Source of the DNA: Corallococcus interemptor
Lineage (GTDB): Bacteria; Myxococcota; Myxococcia; Myxococcales; Myxococcaceae
Reading direction: 5' to 3'
Assembly: GCF_003668875.1 (NCBI RefSeq)
Contig: NZ_RAWM01000033.1
Span: 1 to 64,000, forward strand
Length of the DNA: 64,000 nt
In this document: in pieces, positions 26,378-37,530 of the stretch
Layout of the letters: each line of letters opens with the position of its first letter
How positions within the stretch are numbered: the first letter of the stretch is position 1
Position numbers and translations under genes: made by a program
The notes under the pieces: model-generated
Seen by the model: only the letters and a program-made list of their open reading frames with translations
Told to the model about the DNA's origin: nothing
The model's database searches: none

Positions 26378-26791
26378 CTACTTCACCAGCCGGATGTTCA
26401 CGGGATAGCGGTACAGCTCGCCGTCGTTGGCCTTCAGGCCCGCGATGACGCTGAGCACCAGCGAGCCCAGGATGATGATGCCGCCGGTGATCACGCCCAG
26501 GCCCAGCGCGCACAGCAGCACCGCGGAGACGGCCATGCCGATGGCGCAGGTGATCTGGAAGTTGAGCGACTCCACCGCGTGCGCGCGGACGAAGGACGAC
26601 TCCTTGCCCTTGGTCAGCATCAGGAACAGCGGCACCGCCCAGCCCAGGAAGCCCGCGCCCACCACGAGGCCGGCGATGGCGCCCAGATGGGCCAACATCC
26701 CCATCGTCTTCTCGTCCTGCGTCGCCGTGGGCGAGCCGGTGATGAACTGGCCGAACTGCTGATCCTCACGCTGCTGGGGGTCCATGTCCAT
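26378..26791 (-). CDS. DUF4870 (Tic20-like) membrane protein
   Basis: A 137-residue small membrane protein. ATG 26791 (MDMDPQQREDQQFGQF) is chosen; upstream frame is antisense-like and basic. Three or four hydrophobic segments follow, with typical DUF4870 features: an early EKTMGMLAHLGAIAGL, a HAVESLNFQITCAI segment, and a final hydrophobic span before a YPVNIRLVK tail. Function is unknown. It converges on moaA with three bases between the stop codons. Confidence 0.85.
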   Translation of the reverse strand: MDMDPQQREDQQFGQFITGSPTATQDEKTMGMLAHLGAIAGLVVGAGFLGWAVPLFLMLTKGKESSFVRAHAVESLNFQITCAIGMAVSAVLLCALGLGVITGGIIILGSLVLSVIAGLKANDGELYRYPVNIRLVK

Positions 26792-26880
26792 GAGAGCCCT
26801 TCCGGAGAGTCTGGGGGGCGCGACGGGTGCGCCCGGATGGGGCGCACCATGACATGCCGTGTCGGTGCCTGTCATCCAGC

Positions 26881-26911
26881 GGACAGGGGCCTGGCCAGGA
26901 GGCCCCCGTCC
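26881..26911 (-). terminator. Hairpin downstream of thiC
   Basis: Eleven bases after the thiC stop, a 12-position stem with one mismatch (GGACAGGGGCCT against AGGCCCCCGTCC) closes a seven-base loop. There is no U-run. It is a plausible thiC terminator on strength and position. Confidence 0.5.
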
Positions 26912-26922
26912 GCCGGCAGGCT

Positions 26923-28948
<2,026 letters not shown>

Positions 28949-29055
28949 CTGCGCAGCGGTGTAGCGCAGGGGGAAGCCCGCTTCAACCCGGCCGGACTCG
29001 AGCCCGGGGACAGTGGACGCACGGCGGCCCTGCGGGGAGGGATATACACTTCCCG

Positions 29056-29340
29056 ATGAACATGGGCGCAAGGGTCCTCCCCACTGAAAGACAGTGCGTC
29101 GTCACAGGCTTCGCGGCGCTTGGGATGTCCACGGCGGCGTACCTGATCTTCACGCTTCGGAATGCCGCCGGCATTCGAACAGGCCTCGGCCTGTGGGCGA
29201 CGCTCGTCTACCCGCTGCTTGGGTTCGCGGCGCTTTGCGCTGGCTACGCGGCAGTGCGTCACCGCTCCAATCCGGCGCTCGGCCTGCTCGTCGGATGCGG
29301 AATCGCCTTGGGGGTGTTCGTCTTCTTCAGCGCGTCCTGA
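29056..29340 (+). CDS. Small three-helix membrane protein
   Basis: A 94-residue hypothetical with three hydrophobic segments (about residues 15-33, 45-64, 74-92) separated by short polar loops. A GGAGG lies 13 bases upstream of the first ATG, 29056; a second in-frame ATG at 29062 is further still. No family is recognised and no neighbour suggests a role; it lies between the thiC riboswitch (divergent) and the convergent membrane protein at 29420. Confidence 0.6.
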   Translation: MNMGARVLPTERQCVVTGFAALGMSTAAYLIFTLRNAAGIRTGLGLWATLVYPLLGFAALCAGYAAVRHRSNPALGLLVGCGIALGVFVFFSAS

Positions 29341-29419
29341 CCGCCCCGGGCATACGGCTCGATGCCGACAACAGAGTCCGCGTCCCGTCTGCCTCTGCGA
29401 GCCTGATGCAGGCCGGTGA

Positions 29420-30529
29420 TCACGCAGTGCGTGCCAGCTGCCGGGTCGCCAGGGCGCGGCGCAGCACCTTCTCCGCCCACTCCAGCTCTTCCTGCGACAG
29501 GTCCATGCCCAGCAGCTCTCGGCCCTGGTCGTGCTCGATGACGATGCCCCGGCCCCGCGAGACATGCGTCCGCGCGTCGCGCACGTCGATGTCCTGGATG
29601 CGTGATGCCGGCAGCCTCATGACCTTCCGGCGCCGCCAGGGGCCGTGGCGGGTCAGCTCGATGCCCCGGGAGGAGGCGTTGAGGGACCACCGGCTGGTGG
29701 CCTCCCTCGCGACCCACAACCAGAAGAAGGCCCCCACCGCGATGAAGACGGCACTCGCGATCACGACCACCTGCATGCTGGCTGCCTGCGAGCCGAAGAG
29801 CTTGCGCAACTGCATGACCAAGAAGAGCGGCCCACCCACCGCGATGAGGACGGCCACCGCCGCCTGCGCCGCATACTTGGGCCGCCAGCCACACGCTGGC
29901 AGCTCCAGCGTCAGCCCCCGGGCGTCCTGCCGGAACTGGATGCCGCTGCCATAGGGCAGGTCCGGAAGTCGCTCCCCCGTGAGCGGCGCTTCTTCCAGAC
30001 GTGCGTTGATGTCACGGCTCTGGCCGCCGTCCACGCTGAGCCCCAACCCCAGGAACCGTGAGACGGCCTGCGCCAGTTCCCTCGCCTCCTCGCGGTCATC
30101 GCTGTGGGACAGGACCACCGGATCCGTGGGGCCCAGCAACGCCACAATGTAGACCTTCGGGTTGAAGAGGCCCGCCGTGGAGCCTTTGTCGCGCATGTAG
30201 AGCGCCACGGACGAAAACGGCTCCAGGGGCTGCGTCTCTCCGCCAAAGGCCTCCCGGTAGCCCGTGTGACGCCACAGCGTGCGCGCATCCAGGTTCAGCA
30301 GCACCTTCCACCGGGACATCAGGTGGTGCGCGGCTAAGGCCCCCATCGCCAGCATCAGGAACCAGAGACGCCACTCACCGGCGAAGAAGCCCGTCGTGAG
30401 GGTGAGCACCGGGAACGCCAGCGCCACCAGCAGTGCGCCACGCGCCAGCCACGCGTCGAGGGGGCGGACTTCGTGCTGGATGGTCAGGAAGGGGCCGGAA
30501 ATAGACCAGCGGTGGGAGCCACAACGCAT
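29420..30529 (-). CDS. Hypothetical membrane protein with two helix pairs
   Basis: A 369-residue protein. A pair of transmembrane helices (about residues 30-70) precedes a soluble region of about 130 residues with strands typical of PH-like membrane proteins (VALYMRDKG, KVYIVALLGPTDPVVLSHSDDREEAREL). A second helix pair lies at about 215-280, and a C-terminal cytosolic domain follows. The layout, two helices plus PH-like domain repeated, resembles bPH2/YdbT-type proteins, but I cannot name it. ATG 30529 has only a weak ribosome binding site, so the true start may be internal. Confidence 0.7.
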   Translation of the reverse strand: MRCGSHRWSISGPFLTIQHEVRPLDAWLARGALLVALAFPVLTLTTGFFAGEWRLWFLMLAMGALAAHHLMSRWKVLLNLDARTLWRHTGYREAFGGETQPLEPFSSVALYMRDKGSTAGLFNPKVYIVALLGPTDPVVLSHSDDREEARELAQAVSRFLGLGLSVDGGQSRDINARLEEAPLTGERLPDLPYGSGIQFRQDARGLTLELPACGWRPKYAAQAAVAVLIAVGGPLFLVMQLRKLFGSQAASMQVVVIASAVFIAVGAFFWLWVAREATSRWSLNASSRGIELTRHGPWRRRKVMRLPASRIQDIDVRDARTHVSRGRGIVIEHDQGRELLGMDLSQEELEWAEKVLRRALATRQLARTA

Positions 30530-30784
30530 CCGCCGCAGGTTAAAGCCCCTGTAACGGCGGTGAAAGTCGCCGGGTGCCCCCCAGGCAACGCGAGCAACAC
30601 CGTCTGTCGCTCCGGAAGCAACAACCCGGGGCTGTCCTGCCCTCCCCTCCCTCTAAAGCGCGCGTTGGTACGGCTGTTGAAGTGGAGCAAGCCCAGCCAC
30701 GGGTCGCGGCGGTAGCGGCGCGTCGTGGCAGGGGGAGCCCCTTTGGCGGGCACCTCCTTCACGTCTGTGAATGGAGGCAACACC

Positions 30785-31645
30785 ATGCAGCGCAACACCA
30801 GGCGAGTCTTCTCGCGCGCAGGAACCTTCCTCGTGACCCTGGGGCTTGTGTCCGGCTCCGCGGCCGTCGCGCAGGACAAGCCCACCGCGGAAAAGCCGTC
30901 GGACCTTCCTCCCAGCCGCGTCATCGAGGGCCGGCCCCTGCACGCGGCGCCGAAGCTGGACGCGGCGGATGCTCGCAAGAGCGTCAACGCATTCATCACC
31001 TGGGCCGGTGAGTCCGTCATCGAAGAGCAGGCCGACGCGCGCCGGGCCCTTGCCTCCGCCGCGAAGCAGCCCGAGCTCGTCCAGGCCTTCACCGAGGACA
31101 TCCTCGAGTCCTTCAAGTCCGGCGACACCAGCCGCGCGCTCGTCGGCCTGGGCCTGCTGGGCGAGATGCGGACCTACGACGGCGCGAAGTTCCTCGTGGA
31201 GTTCGTCCGCATGCCCCTGCCCACGAAGGGCACCGTCATCGAGGGCGAGCTCCAGGAAGAGGCCCAGCAGGCGCGCCTTCAGGCCAAGGCCATCGCGGGC
31301 GTCGCCTACCTGCGCAACGCGGAGTTCGACCGCGAGGTGGCGTACCAGGCCGGCAACCACCCCTCCGTCATCGTCCGCGCGGAGGCCATCAGCGCGTTCC
31401 TCTGGAACCGCGGCGACACGCTGGAGGCCCGCAAGGAGCTGGAGCCGTTCGTCCGCAAGGAGGAGCGCCTGTACCTGGACCGCGTCCGGCGCGTCAGCGG
31501 TGAAGGCGCGGATGCGTTCAACCGCAAGCTGACCGCCTACCTCAAGGCCCATCCCGAAGTGCAGGCGCCCAACCCCGAGTGGAAGGACCCGCGCCCGCCC
31601 GAGGAGAAGCCCAACACCTTCGACGTGACCCCTCCGAAGTTCTGA
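30785..31645 (+). CDS. Secreted HEAT-like repeat protein
   Basis: A 286-residue exported protein. ATG 30785 has GGAGG seven bases upstream and opens a clear signal peptide (MQRNTRRVFSRAGTFLVTLG, then LVSGSAAVAQ). The mature protein is almost entirely helical, with repeating hydrophobic/Ala-rich helices such as RALVGLGLLGEM and RAEAISAFLWNRG that look like HEAT/ARM repeats. The C-terminal 30 residues are Pro-rich. It is followed 33 bases later by the HExxH-bearing secreted protein and then the kelch protein, probably one transcript. Confidence 0.75.
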   Translation: MQRNTRRVFSRAGTFLVTLGLVSGSAAVAQDKPTAEKPSDLPPSRVIEGRPLHAAPKLDAADARKSVNAFITWAGESVIEEQADARRALASAAKQPELVQAFTEDILESFKSGDTSRALVGLGLLGEMRTYDGAKFLVEFVRMPLPTKGTVIEGELQEEAQQARLQAKAIAGVAYLRNAEFDREVAYQAGNHPSVIVRAEAISAFLWNRGDTLEARKELEPFVRKEERLYLDRVRRVSGEGADAFNRKLTAYLKAHPEVQAPNPEWKDPRPPEEKPNTFDVTPPKF

Positions 31646-31678
31646 CCTTCCCTCACGACCTGAGGAGCGAGAACGCCC

Positions 31679-32542
31679 ATGAATTTCAAGCAAGGCATTG
31701 CCCTGATGTCATCCGTCCTGGCCTTTGGCCTGGCCACCGAGGCCGGCGCCGTCTGCACCCAGACGGCCGCGAGCGCCGCGGACCGGGCCCTGTGGAACAC
31801 CCACGGCTGCTGGCAGGACTTCTTCCTCTGGCAGTACCAGGCCTACAGCCTGCGCTCCGGCGACTGGAGCAACCGCGGCTGGAACAACGCCTGCAACGTC
31901 AACCTGGAGTTCCCCAAGCACTGGAACGCGTCCTACCTGCTGACGTACGGCATGGCGGACAACCTCTCCCAGTCCTTCCACGGCACCGCGGACTACCGGG
32001 CCACGGCGGAGGCGCGCAGCAGCAAGTTCCACGACAGCCTGTATCACAGCATCACCGACCGCACGGACGTCTTCGGGACGTTCACCCCCCGGTTCTGGCC
32101 GTGGGACACGGACCGCGTGGAGACGGCCTGCCCGCTCTACAACCCGACCGTCAGCAACTCCAACCCGGGCTCGCGCGCGGGTGACTTCATGCACGAGGGC
32201 TGGCACGCGTACTTCGACAAGTACAACATCAACAATGGCAACACCGGCGGCCACCGGCCCGGCCCGCAGGGCGCCTGCACCATCAACGGCTGCGACTACT
32301 TCTACTTCCATGGCATCGGCGCGTATGCCTTTGGCGCCATGTGGGAGAACAATGGCACCGCCAGCCGGTTCCACTCGCCCAACCAGGTGCAGGTGGAGTT
32401 CCTGTGCGATGTGGCGGATCAGTCGCAGTGGTGGATTCCGCTCAGCGTGAGGCAGACTGCGGCGTCGGATGCCAACGCTCGCGCCGCGTCCCGCTTCATC
32501 AACGGCCCGGGCTACACCTGCGGCAGCCCGCGTCCCTGGTAA
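31679..32542 (+). CDS. Secreted protein with HExxH motif, putative metallopeptidase
   Basis: A 287-residue exported protein with signal peptide MNFKQGIALMSSVLAFGLAT cleaved near AGA-VCT. The mature part is Trp- and Tyr-rich with eight cysteines spread along it. Residues 172-176 are HEGWH, matching the zinc-peptidase HExxH consensus, in a helical context (GDFMHEGWHAYFDKYN). A third metal ligand cannot be fixed; several later His and acidic residues are candidates. I do not recognise the family, so peptidase activity is a hypothesis from the motif. It lies between the HEAT-like and kelch secreted proteins on the same strand with short gaps. Confidence 0.7.
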   Translation: MNFKQGIALMSSVLAFGLATEAGAVCTQTAASAADRALWNTHGCWQDFFLWQYQAYSLRSGDWSNRGWNNACNVNLEFPKHWNASYLLTYGMADNLSQSFHGTADYRATAEARSSKFHDSLYHSITDRTDVFGTFTPRFWPWDTDRVETACPLYNPTVSNSNPGSRAGDFMHEGWHAYFDKYNINNGNTGGHRPGPQGACTINGCDYFYFHGIGAYAFGAMWENNGTASRFHSPNQVQVEFLCDVADQSQWWIPLSVRQTAASDANARAASRFINGPGYTCGSPRPW

Positions 32543-32559
32543 CTGGGAGGAATTGACCA

Positions 32560-33768
32560 ATGGCGCATTCGGAGCGTGACGCGGCGAGGCCGTTTCGGAT
32601 GCGCCTGACGTCGGGCCTGCTCCTCTTGACCCTGGTCTGCTGCTCGAGTCCCGAGGGGCAGACCGGTCCAGAGGAGCAGGGCAACTGGACACCCCTGCCC
32701 TCGGACGCGCCCCTGGGCACGGGGCTCCAGGTTTCGAGTGTCTTTGATGGCCAGAACGTCCTGCTCTGGGGCGGTCTGGGTGGCTGCACCGTGAACGGGG
32801 TCTGCGGAGACGGGGCCCGGTTCGACATGGCATCGCGGACCTGGGCGCCCCTGTCGTCCCAGGGGGCTCCCGCCGCGCGCACCCTGCACACGGCGGTGTG
32901 GACCGGCCAGCGGATGCTCGTCTGGGGCGGCGCCGGTTGCGGTGAGCGTCCCCAGACGCCTTGCGGCGACGGCGCGGCCTACTCACCGTCCACCGACTCC
33001 TGGAGCGCGCTTTCGGCCCAAGGCGCGCCCTCCGCTCGCGGCTGGCACTCGGCGGCATGGACGGGACGGTGGATGCTGGTGTGGGGCGGCGAGGAGCCCC
33101 AGCAGGCCCGTGTGCTGGGCGATGGGGCCCGGTACGACGCGGAGACCGGCGCCTGGACGCCCATGCCTGGCGCCGGGGCTCCCGTGGCCCGCCGCTACCA
33201 CTCCACGGTGTGGACGGGGCAGGCGCTGGTGGTCTGGGGCGGCAGTGGTGGAACATCCGTGGACGTGCCACTGCGCGATGGCGCGGCGTACTCCCCCGAG
33301 ACGGACTCCTGGCGTCCACTGTCTTCCGAGGGTGCTCCCCAGGCTCGCTGGGCGCACACGGCGGTGTGGACCGGGTCGAAGATGATCATCTGGGGCGGGC
33401 TGGGCTGTGGCAGCGACGGGCAGGACCTGCCGCGCTACTGCGAAGAAGGCGCCGCGTATGACCCGGCGCTCGATACCTGGTCGCCCATCTCCAGCACGAA
33501 CGCGCCTTCGCCCCGCACCGGGCACTCGGCGGTGTGGACCGGGTCCAAGATGCTCGTCTGGGGTGGTGCTTCGTCGAAGTGCGGAGCCTGTTCTGACGGC
33601 GCGGCCTACGACCCGGAGACGGACACGTGGGCGCCTCTTCGCACCGAGGGCGCCCCGTCCGCGCGGTCCGGACACGTGGGCCTGTGGACGGGCAGCGCCC
33701 TGTTCATCTGGGGAGGCATGGGCGGCGCCGAAGCCCCCCTGACGGACGGCGCCCTGTGGGTGCCGTGA
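32560..33768 (+). CDS. Secreted kelch-repeat beta-propeller protein
   Basis: A 402-residue exported protein starting MAHSERD behind GGGAGG. A hydrophobic N-terminal signal ends at LTLVCCSSPEG, a possible though non-canonical lipidation site. Seven repeats of the form H-x-x-x-W-T-G-x-x-M-x-V/I-W-G-G are seen, each preceded by an ARxxHT/S element and a D-x-x-W-x-x-L strand, which predicts a seven-bladed propeller. The kelch fold binds proteins or carbohydrate; no catalytic residues stand out. It is third in the run of secreted genes from 30785 and converges on the molybdenum hydroxylase operon with three bases between stops. Confidence 0.85.
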   Translation: MAHSERDAARPFRMRLTSGLLLLTLVCCSSPEGQTGPEEQGNWTPLPSDAPLGTGLQVSSVFDGQNVLLWGGLGGCTVNGVCGDGARFDMASRTWAPLSSQGAPAARTLHTAVWTGQRMLVWGGAGCGERPQTPCGDGAAYSPSTDSWSALSAQGAPSARGWHSAAWTGRWMLVWGGEEPQQARVLGDGARYDAETGAWTPMPGAGAPVARRYHSTVWTGQALVVWGGSGGTSVDVPLRDGAAYSPETDSWRPLSSEGAPQARWAHTAVWTGSKMIIWGGLGCGSDGQDLPRYCEEGAAYDPALDTWSPISSTNAPSPRTGHSAVWTGSKMLVWGGASSKCGACSDGAAYDPETDTWAPLRTEGAPSARSGHVGLWTGSALFIWGGMGGAEAPLTDGALWVP

Positions 33769-33771
33769 CGC

Positions 33772-36039
33772 TCACACCTTCACGGTCTTCACCAGCGGCA
33801 GCTCACGCACGCGGGTTCCCGTGAGCGCGAACACGGCGTTGGCCAGGGCCGGGGCCACGGGGGGCACTCCGGGCTCTCCCACGCCTCCGGGACGGCCGTC
33901 GCTGGGGATGATGTCCACGTGGATCTTCCTCGGCGTCTCCGCGATGCGCGCCAGGCGATAGTCGCGGAAGTTGCTCTCCACCGTGGCGCCGTCCTTCATC
34001 GTGATGGCGCCGTAGAGCCCCAGGCTCAGGCCGAACACCACCGCTCCCTCCATCTGTGCCCGCACGCGATCCATGTTCACGATGGTGCCCGCGTCCGCGA
34101 CGATCCACGCCTCGTCCACCCGGATGCGCTCGTCCGCGTCCTTCACCACCGACACCACCACCGCCACGTACGTCAGGAAGCTGCGGTGCGCCGCCAGCCC
34201 CAGCGCCCGGCCCTGCTGCTTGCGCTCGTCCCAGCGCGCCAGCCCTGTCACCCTTTCAATCACCCGGCGCAGCCGCGCCGTGTCCACCGGGTGCTCTTCA
34301 ATGGACTGGCCGTAGTTCGGCACCTTCGCCACGCCCAGGTCCTTGGGCGTCACGATGCGCGACGGCCCCAGCACCTCCAGCAGCGTGTCTCGCGGATCCG
34401 TGCCGCGCTCGTGCGCCAGCTCGTCGATGAAGCTCTGCACCGCGAACGCGTGGTAGATGTTCGCCACGGACCGCAGCCAGCCGATGCGCGTGTGCGCCCG
34501 CGCCTCGCAGTTCTCCATCCGCACGTCGGGGATGGCCAGCGGCAGGTCCGTGATGCCCTGCCCCATCTCTCCTTCTCCCGCGAACGTCGCGTCCGCGAAC
34601 GTGGAGCCGATGGGCGGGAACGCGATGCGCTGGTGCCACGCCACCACCTTGCCGCTCGCGTCCAGGCCGGCCTCCAGCCGCTGCGCGCTCGTGGAGTGGT
34701 AGTAGTCGTGGCGCACGTCGTCCTCGCGCGTCCACTGCAGGCGCACCGGCGCGCCCACCGCCTTCGCCACCAGCGCCGCCTCCACCACGTAGTCCGGCTT
34801 CGACTTGCGGCCAAACCCGCCGCCCAGGAGCGTCACGTGCACCGTCACCTTCGACGGGTCGATGCCCAGCGCCTTCGCCACCTCGCTGCGCGCGGCCTGC
34901 GGGTTCTGCGTCGTGGCCCACACCTCGCAGGTGCCGTTCTCCACCTTCGCCACCGCCGCGGGCGGCTCCATGGGCGCGTGTGCCAGGTGCGGCGTGTTGT
35001 ACGTGGCCTGCACCCGCTTCGCCGCCTTCGCCAGCGCGGCTTCCGCGTCGCCGACGTTGCGCACCACCTTGCCCGGCTTGCCAATCACCTCCAGCAGCTG
35101 CTCGCGGTACGCCTCCGAGTCGTAGACGGCGTTGTCCCCGCCCTCCCACGTCACGTCCAGCACCGCGCGGCCCTTCATCGCGGCCCAGGTGTTGTCCGCC
35201 ACCACCGCCAGACCTCCCAGCGGCTGGAAGAGGAAGGGCTTCTTCGCCGCCTCCAGCTCCACCACCTGCCGCACGCCCGGCACCGCCAGCGTCTTCGACG
35301 CGTCGTAGCGGGCCACCCGGCCTCCCGCCACCGGCGGCCTCGCGATGACCGCCGTGCGCATGCCCGGGAGCACGACGTCCGCGCCGAACACCGCCCGGCC
35401 CGTCACGATGTCCGGCCCGTCCAGCAGCGGCAGCTCCTTGCCCAGGTTCTTGAGCTCATTGCGCGGACGCAGCGTCACCGCCTCCCGCTTGGGCACCTTC
35501 AGCTTCGCCGCGTCGCTGGCCAGTTCGCCGAACTTGAGCGCGCGCTGCGAGCCCTTGTGGAACACGGCGTGGTCGCGCGCCTCGCACTCCGTGGGCGCCA
35601 CCTTCCAGCGCTTCGCCGCCACCGCCACCAGCATCGTGCGCGCCGTCGCGCCCGCGTAGCGCAGGTCGTCGAAGATCTTCCGTACGCTGCTGGAGCCGTC
35701 CGTGTTCTGGTCGCCGTAGGCCTCGTCGCCGTCGCCCTGGACCACCTTCACGTGGGCCATGTCCGCGCCCAGTTCATCCGCGATGAGCACCGGCAGCGAG
35801 CTGCGCACGCCCTGCCCCATCTCCGAGCGGTGACAGACGATGGTCACCACGCCGTCCGGCGCCACGTGCACGAAGACGTTGGCCCTCAGGCCCACCGAGG
35901 GCACCTCGGGCATCGCCGTGGGCATGGGCGCGGCGTGCGCACGGGCAGGCAGGAACACCTCCAGCCCCAGGCCCGCGGCGACGAGGCCCATTCCCTCCAG
36001 CACGGAGCGGCGCGACAGACGGATTCGCGTGTCTTGCAT
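33772..36039 (-). CDS. Molybdenum hydroxylase large subunit (isoquinoline 1-oxidoreductase beta-like), Tat-exported
   Basis: A 755-residue molybdopterin-binding subunit of the xanthine oxidase family. ATG 36039 opens a twin-arginine signal (MQDTRIRLSRRSVLEG, then a hydrophobic stretch) that exports the folded cofactor-loaded complex. MGQGVRSS and GEMGQG are molybdopterin-contact segments, GGGFGRK is the family glycine loop, and the active-site Glu lies in GVGEPGVPP near the C-terminus. It is most like single-subunit periplasmic aldehyde or isoquinoline oxidoreductases that pair with a 2Fe-2S subunit. Its partner is encoded 11 bases upstream. The substrate is unknown. moaA in this window would serve its cofactor. 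Confidence 0.9.
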   Translation of the reverse strand: MQDTRIRLSRRSVLEGMGLVAAGLGLEVFLPARAHAAPMPTAMPEVPSVGLRANVFVHVAPDGVVTIVCHRSEMGQGVRSSLPVLIADELGADMAHVKVVQGDGDEAYGDQNTDGSSSVRKIFDDLRYAGATARTMLVAVAAKRWKVAPTECEARDHAVFHKGSQRALKFGELASDAAKLKVPKREAVTLRPRNELKNLGKELPLLDGPDIVTGRAVFGADVVLPGMRTAVIARPPVAGGRVARYDASKTLAVPGVRQVVELEAAKKPFLFQPLGGLAVVADNTWAAMKGRAVLDVTWEGGDNAVYDSEAYREQLLEVIGKPGKVVRNVGDAEAALAKAAKRVQATYNTPHLAHAPMEPPAAVAKVENGTCEVWATTQNPQAARSEVAKALGIDPSKVTVHVTLLGGGFGRKSKPDYVVEAALVAKAVGAPVRLQWTREDDVRHDYYHSTSAQRLEAGLDASGKVVAWHQRIAFPPIGSTFADATFAGEGEMGQGITDLPLAIPDVRMENCEARAHTRIGWLRSVANIYHAFAVQSFIDELAHERGTDPRDTLLEVLGPSRIVTPKDLGVAKVPNYGQSIEEHPVDTARLRRVIERVTGLARWDERKQQGRALGLAAHRSFLTYVAVVVSVVKDADERIRVDEAWIVADAGTIVNMDRVRAQMEGAVVFGLSLGLYGAITMKDGATVESNFRDYRLARIAETPRKIHVDIIPSDGRPGGVGEPGVPPVAPALANAVFALTGTRVRELPLVKTVKV

Positions 36040-36050
36040 GGTGGCGGTCC

Positions 36051-36512
36051 TCACTCCGTCGGCAGTCCCGCCGCCTTCTTCACGGCGGTGCGGATGCGCG
36101 TGTACGTCCCGCAGCGGCACAGGTTGCCCGCCAGCGATTGATCAATCTCCGCGTCGGTGGGCTTCGGCTTCTTCGCCAGTAGCGCCGCCGCCGTCATGAT
36201 CTGCCCCGCCTGACAGAAGCCACACTGCGGCACCGCCAGGTCCACCCAGGCCTTCTGCAGCGGGTGCGAGCCGTCCGGCGACAGGCCTTCAATGGTCATC
36301 ACCTCGCGGCCCTCCGCGCGGCGCACCGGCGTCACGCACGAGCGCACCGCCGCGCCGTCGATGTGCACCACGCACGCGCCGCAGAGCGCCTGGCCGCAGC
36401 CGTACTTCGTGCCCGTCAGGGTCAGCACGTCGCGCAGCGCCCAGAGCAGCGGCATCTCCGGATCCACGTCGAGCTCGTGCTCGGTCCCATTCACTCGCAG
36501 TCGGATGCTCAC
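36051..36512 (-). CDS. 2Fe-2S small subunit of the molybdenum hydroxylase (IorA-like)
   Basis: A 153-residue electron-transfer subunit with two 2Fe-2S clusters. The plant-ferredoxin-type site is [16 protein letters not shown] with a fourth Cys in VRSC. The second, helical site is [10 protein letters not shown] plus LCRCGTY. GTG 36512 is the start; AGGAGAG lies just upstream and the GTG overlaps the stop of the diheme lipoprotein gene (GTGA). It carries electrons from the molybdenum site to the cytochrome encoded upstream, by analogy with related periplasmic enzymes. Confidence 0.92.
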   Translation of the reverse strand: MSIRLRVNGTEHELDVDPEMPLLWALRDVLTLTGTKYGCGQALCGACVVHIDGAAVRSCVTPVRRAEGREVMTIEGLSPDGSHPLQKAWVDLAVPQCGFCQAGQIMTAAALLAKKPKPTDAEIDQSLAGNLCRCGTYTRIRTAVKKAAGLPTE

Positions 36513-37180
36513 GGTCGGCTCTCCTCGCGCGGGCACTCCGCGCCGTCCTTCACCCACGCGGCCACCAGGGCCCCGAACTCCGCCTGCGTTCCCGGCGCGG
36601 GCACCCGGTCCGCGCCCGGCTTCCAACCCCAGCCCACCAGCTCGTCATGCGCGGAGTGCTCGATGATCTCCGCCAGGCTCTTGCCGCCGTTGCGCGCCGG
36701 GTCCTTCAGCTGTTCGCACAGCGAGCGCGGCGTGCGGCCCTCCCAGAACATCACCTTGGGCGCCAGGTGCCACCTGGGCGCGCCGGGGACCCGCGCCAGC
36801 TGCGCGTTGCGGTCCTGGTGGCAGGAGGTGCACTCCAGGCCGGGCACGCCCTGGTCCTCGGGGCCTCGGGCCACCGGCGGATCATGGAGCTTGCTGTCCA
36901 TGCCTTGCAGGGGGCTGTCGCCCACGGGGTGGCAGTTGACGCAGCGCGGATGCAGCATCACGCGGCTTGCTTCCAGGAACAGCGCGCGCGAGCGCTCCTT
37001 CTTGTCGCCGATGCCCGCGAAGGCCTCCGGCGGCCGGAGCGCTTGGGGATTCGCGGGCGGCGGCACCGTTCCGGCATGTGTCGCGCGGCCTCCACAGCCC
37101 GCGCTGAACAGGAGCGACAGCGACAGCGCCGCCCCTCCCGCGCCCAGCACGGCTCCCAGTGCCTTCGAGCGAAGATTCAT
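36509..37180 (-). CDS. Diheme c-type cytochrome lipoprotein
   Basis: A 223-residue lipoprotein; ATG 37180 gives a signal ending in the lipobox SAGC. Two heme-attachment motifs are present, CVNCH and CTSCH, about 40 residues apart. The gene is first in an operon with the 2Fe-2S and molybdenum subunits and overlaps the former by four bases, so it is the probable electron acceptor that passes electrons to the respiratory chain. Length and heme number fit the cytochrome partners seen with IorAB-like oxidoreductases. Confidence 0.85.
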   Translation of the reverse strand: MNLRSKALGAVLGAGGAALSLSLLFSAGCGGRATHAGTVPPPANPQALRPPEAFAGIGDKKERSRALFLEASRVMLHPRCVNCHPVGDSPLQGMDSKLHDPPVARGPEDQGVPGLECTSCHQDRNAQLARVPGAPRWHLAPKVMFWEGRTPRSLCEQLKDPARNGGKSLAEIIEHSAHDELVGWGWKPGADRVPAPGTQAEFGALVAAWVKDGAECPREESRP

Positions 37181-37530
37181 CGTGCCCCGTCCATCCCTTC
37201 GGCCAGAGAGGTCTTCCGGCCCCACGCGCTGCGTCGGGGCCGGACGGGCGATGGTGCCCCGTCCCGCCCTCCGCGAGCGTGTCAAAATGCCGCATGGCCC
37301 GTGAAGGTTTTCTTCAGAACGCGGCGGGCCCGGGAGTGCGCGGCGCCATCACGCGGGGTGGGGGCGAGCGGCCTTCGTGAAGGCATTGTGCCTGGGTGAC
37401 ACGGGCCGCGGGCGGGATTGACGGAATGTCTTTCGGGGCCTGTGGGGCGTCCACGCAAGTGCGCGGAATCGCGTGAGCGGGGTGTTGGAACGCGGCGTGT
37501 ATTGGGAAGCGCGCAAGGAGATAGCCCGCC
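37181..37530. other. Intergenic region between divergent units, nothing firm
   Basis: About 350 bases between the molybdenum hydroxylase operon and the gene at 37531. It should hold both promoters. TTGACG at 37419-37424 is a possible -35 for the rightward gene but no good -10 follows at standard spacing. A short hairpin (GCCTT-CGTG-AAGGC, 37371-37384) is noted. No gene was found. Confidence 0.4.

Noticed and set aside
33919-36141. A long plus-strand frame over the molybdenum hydroxylase large subunit
   Set aside because: Arg/His-rich antisense shadow. The minus strand encodes conserved molybdopterin-binding motifs and a Tat signal.
37371-37384. GCCTTCGTGAAGGC hairpin as a regulatory stem
   Set aside because: Only 5-6 bp, in GC-rich DNA where such stems are common, and no gene boundary or SD is involved.
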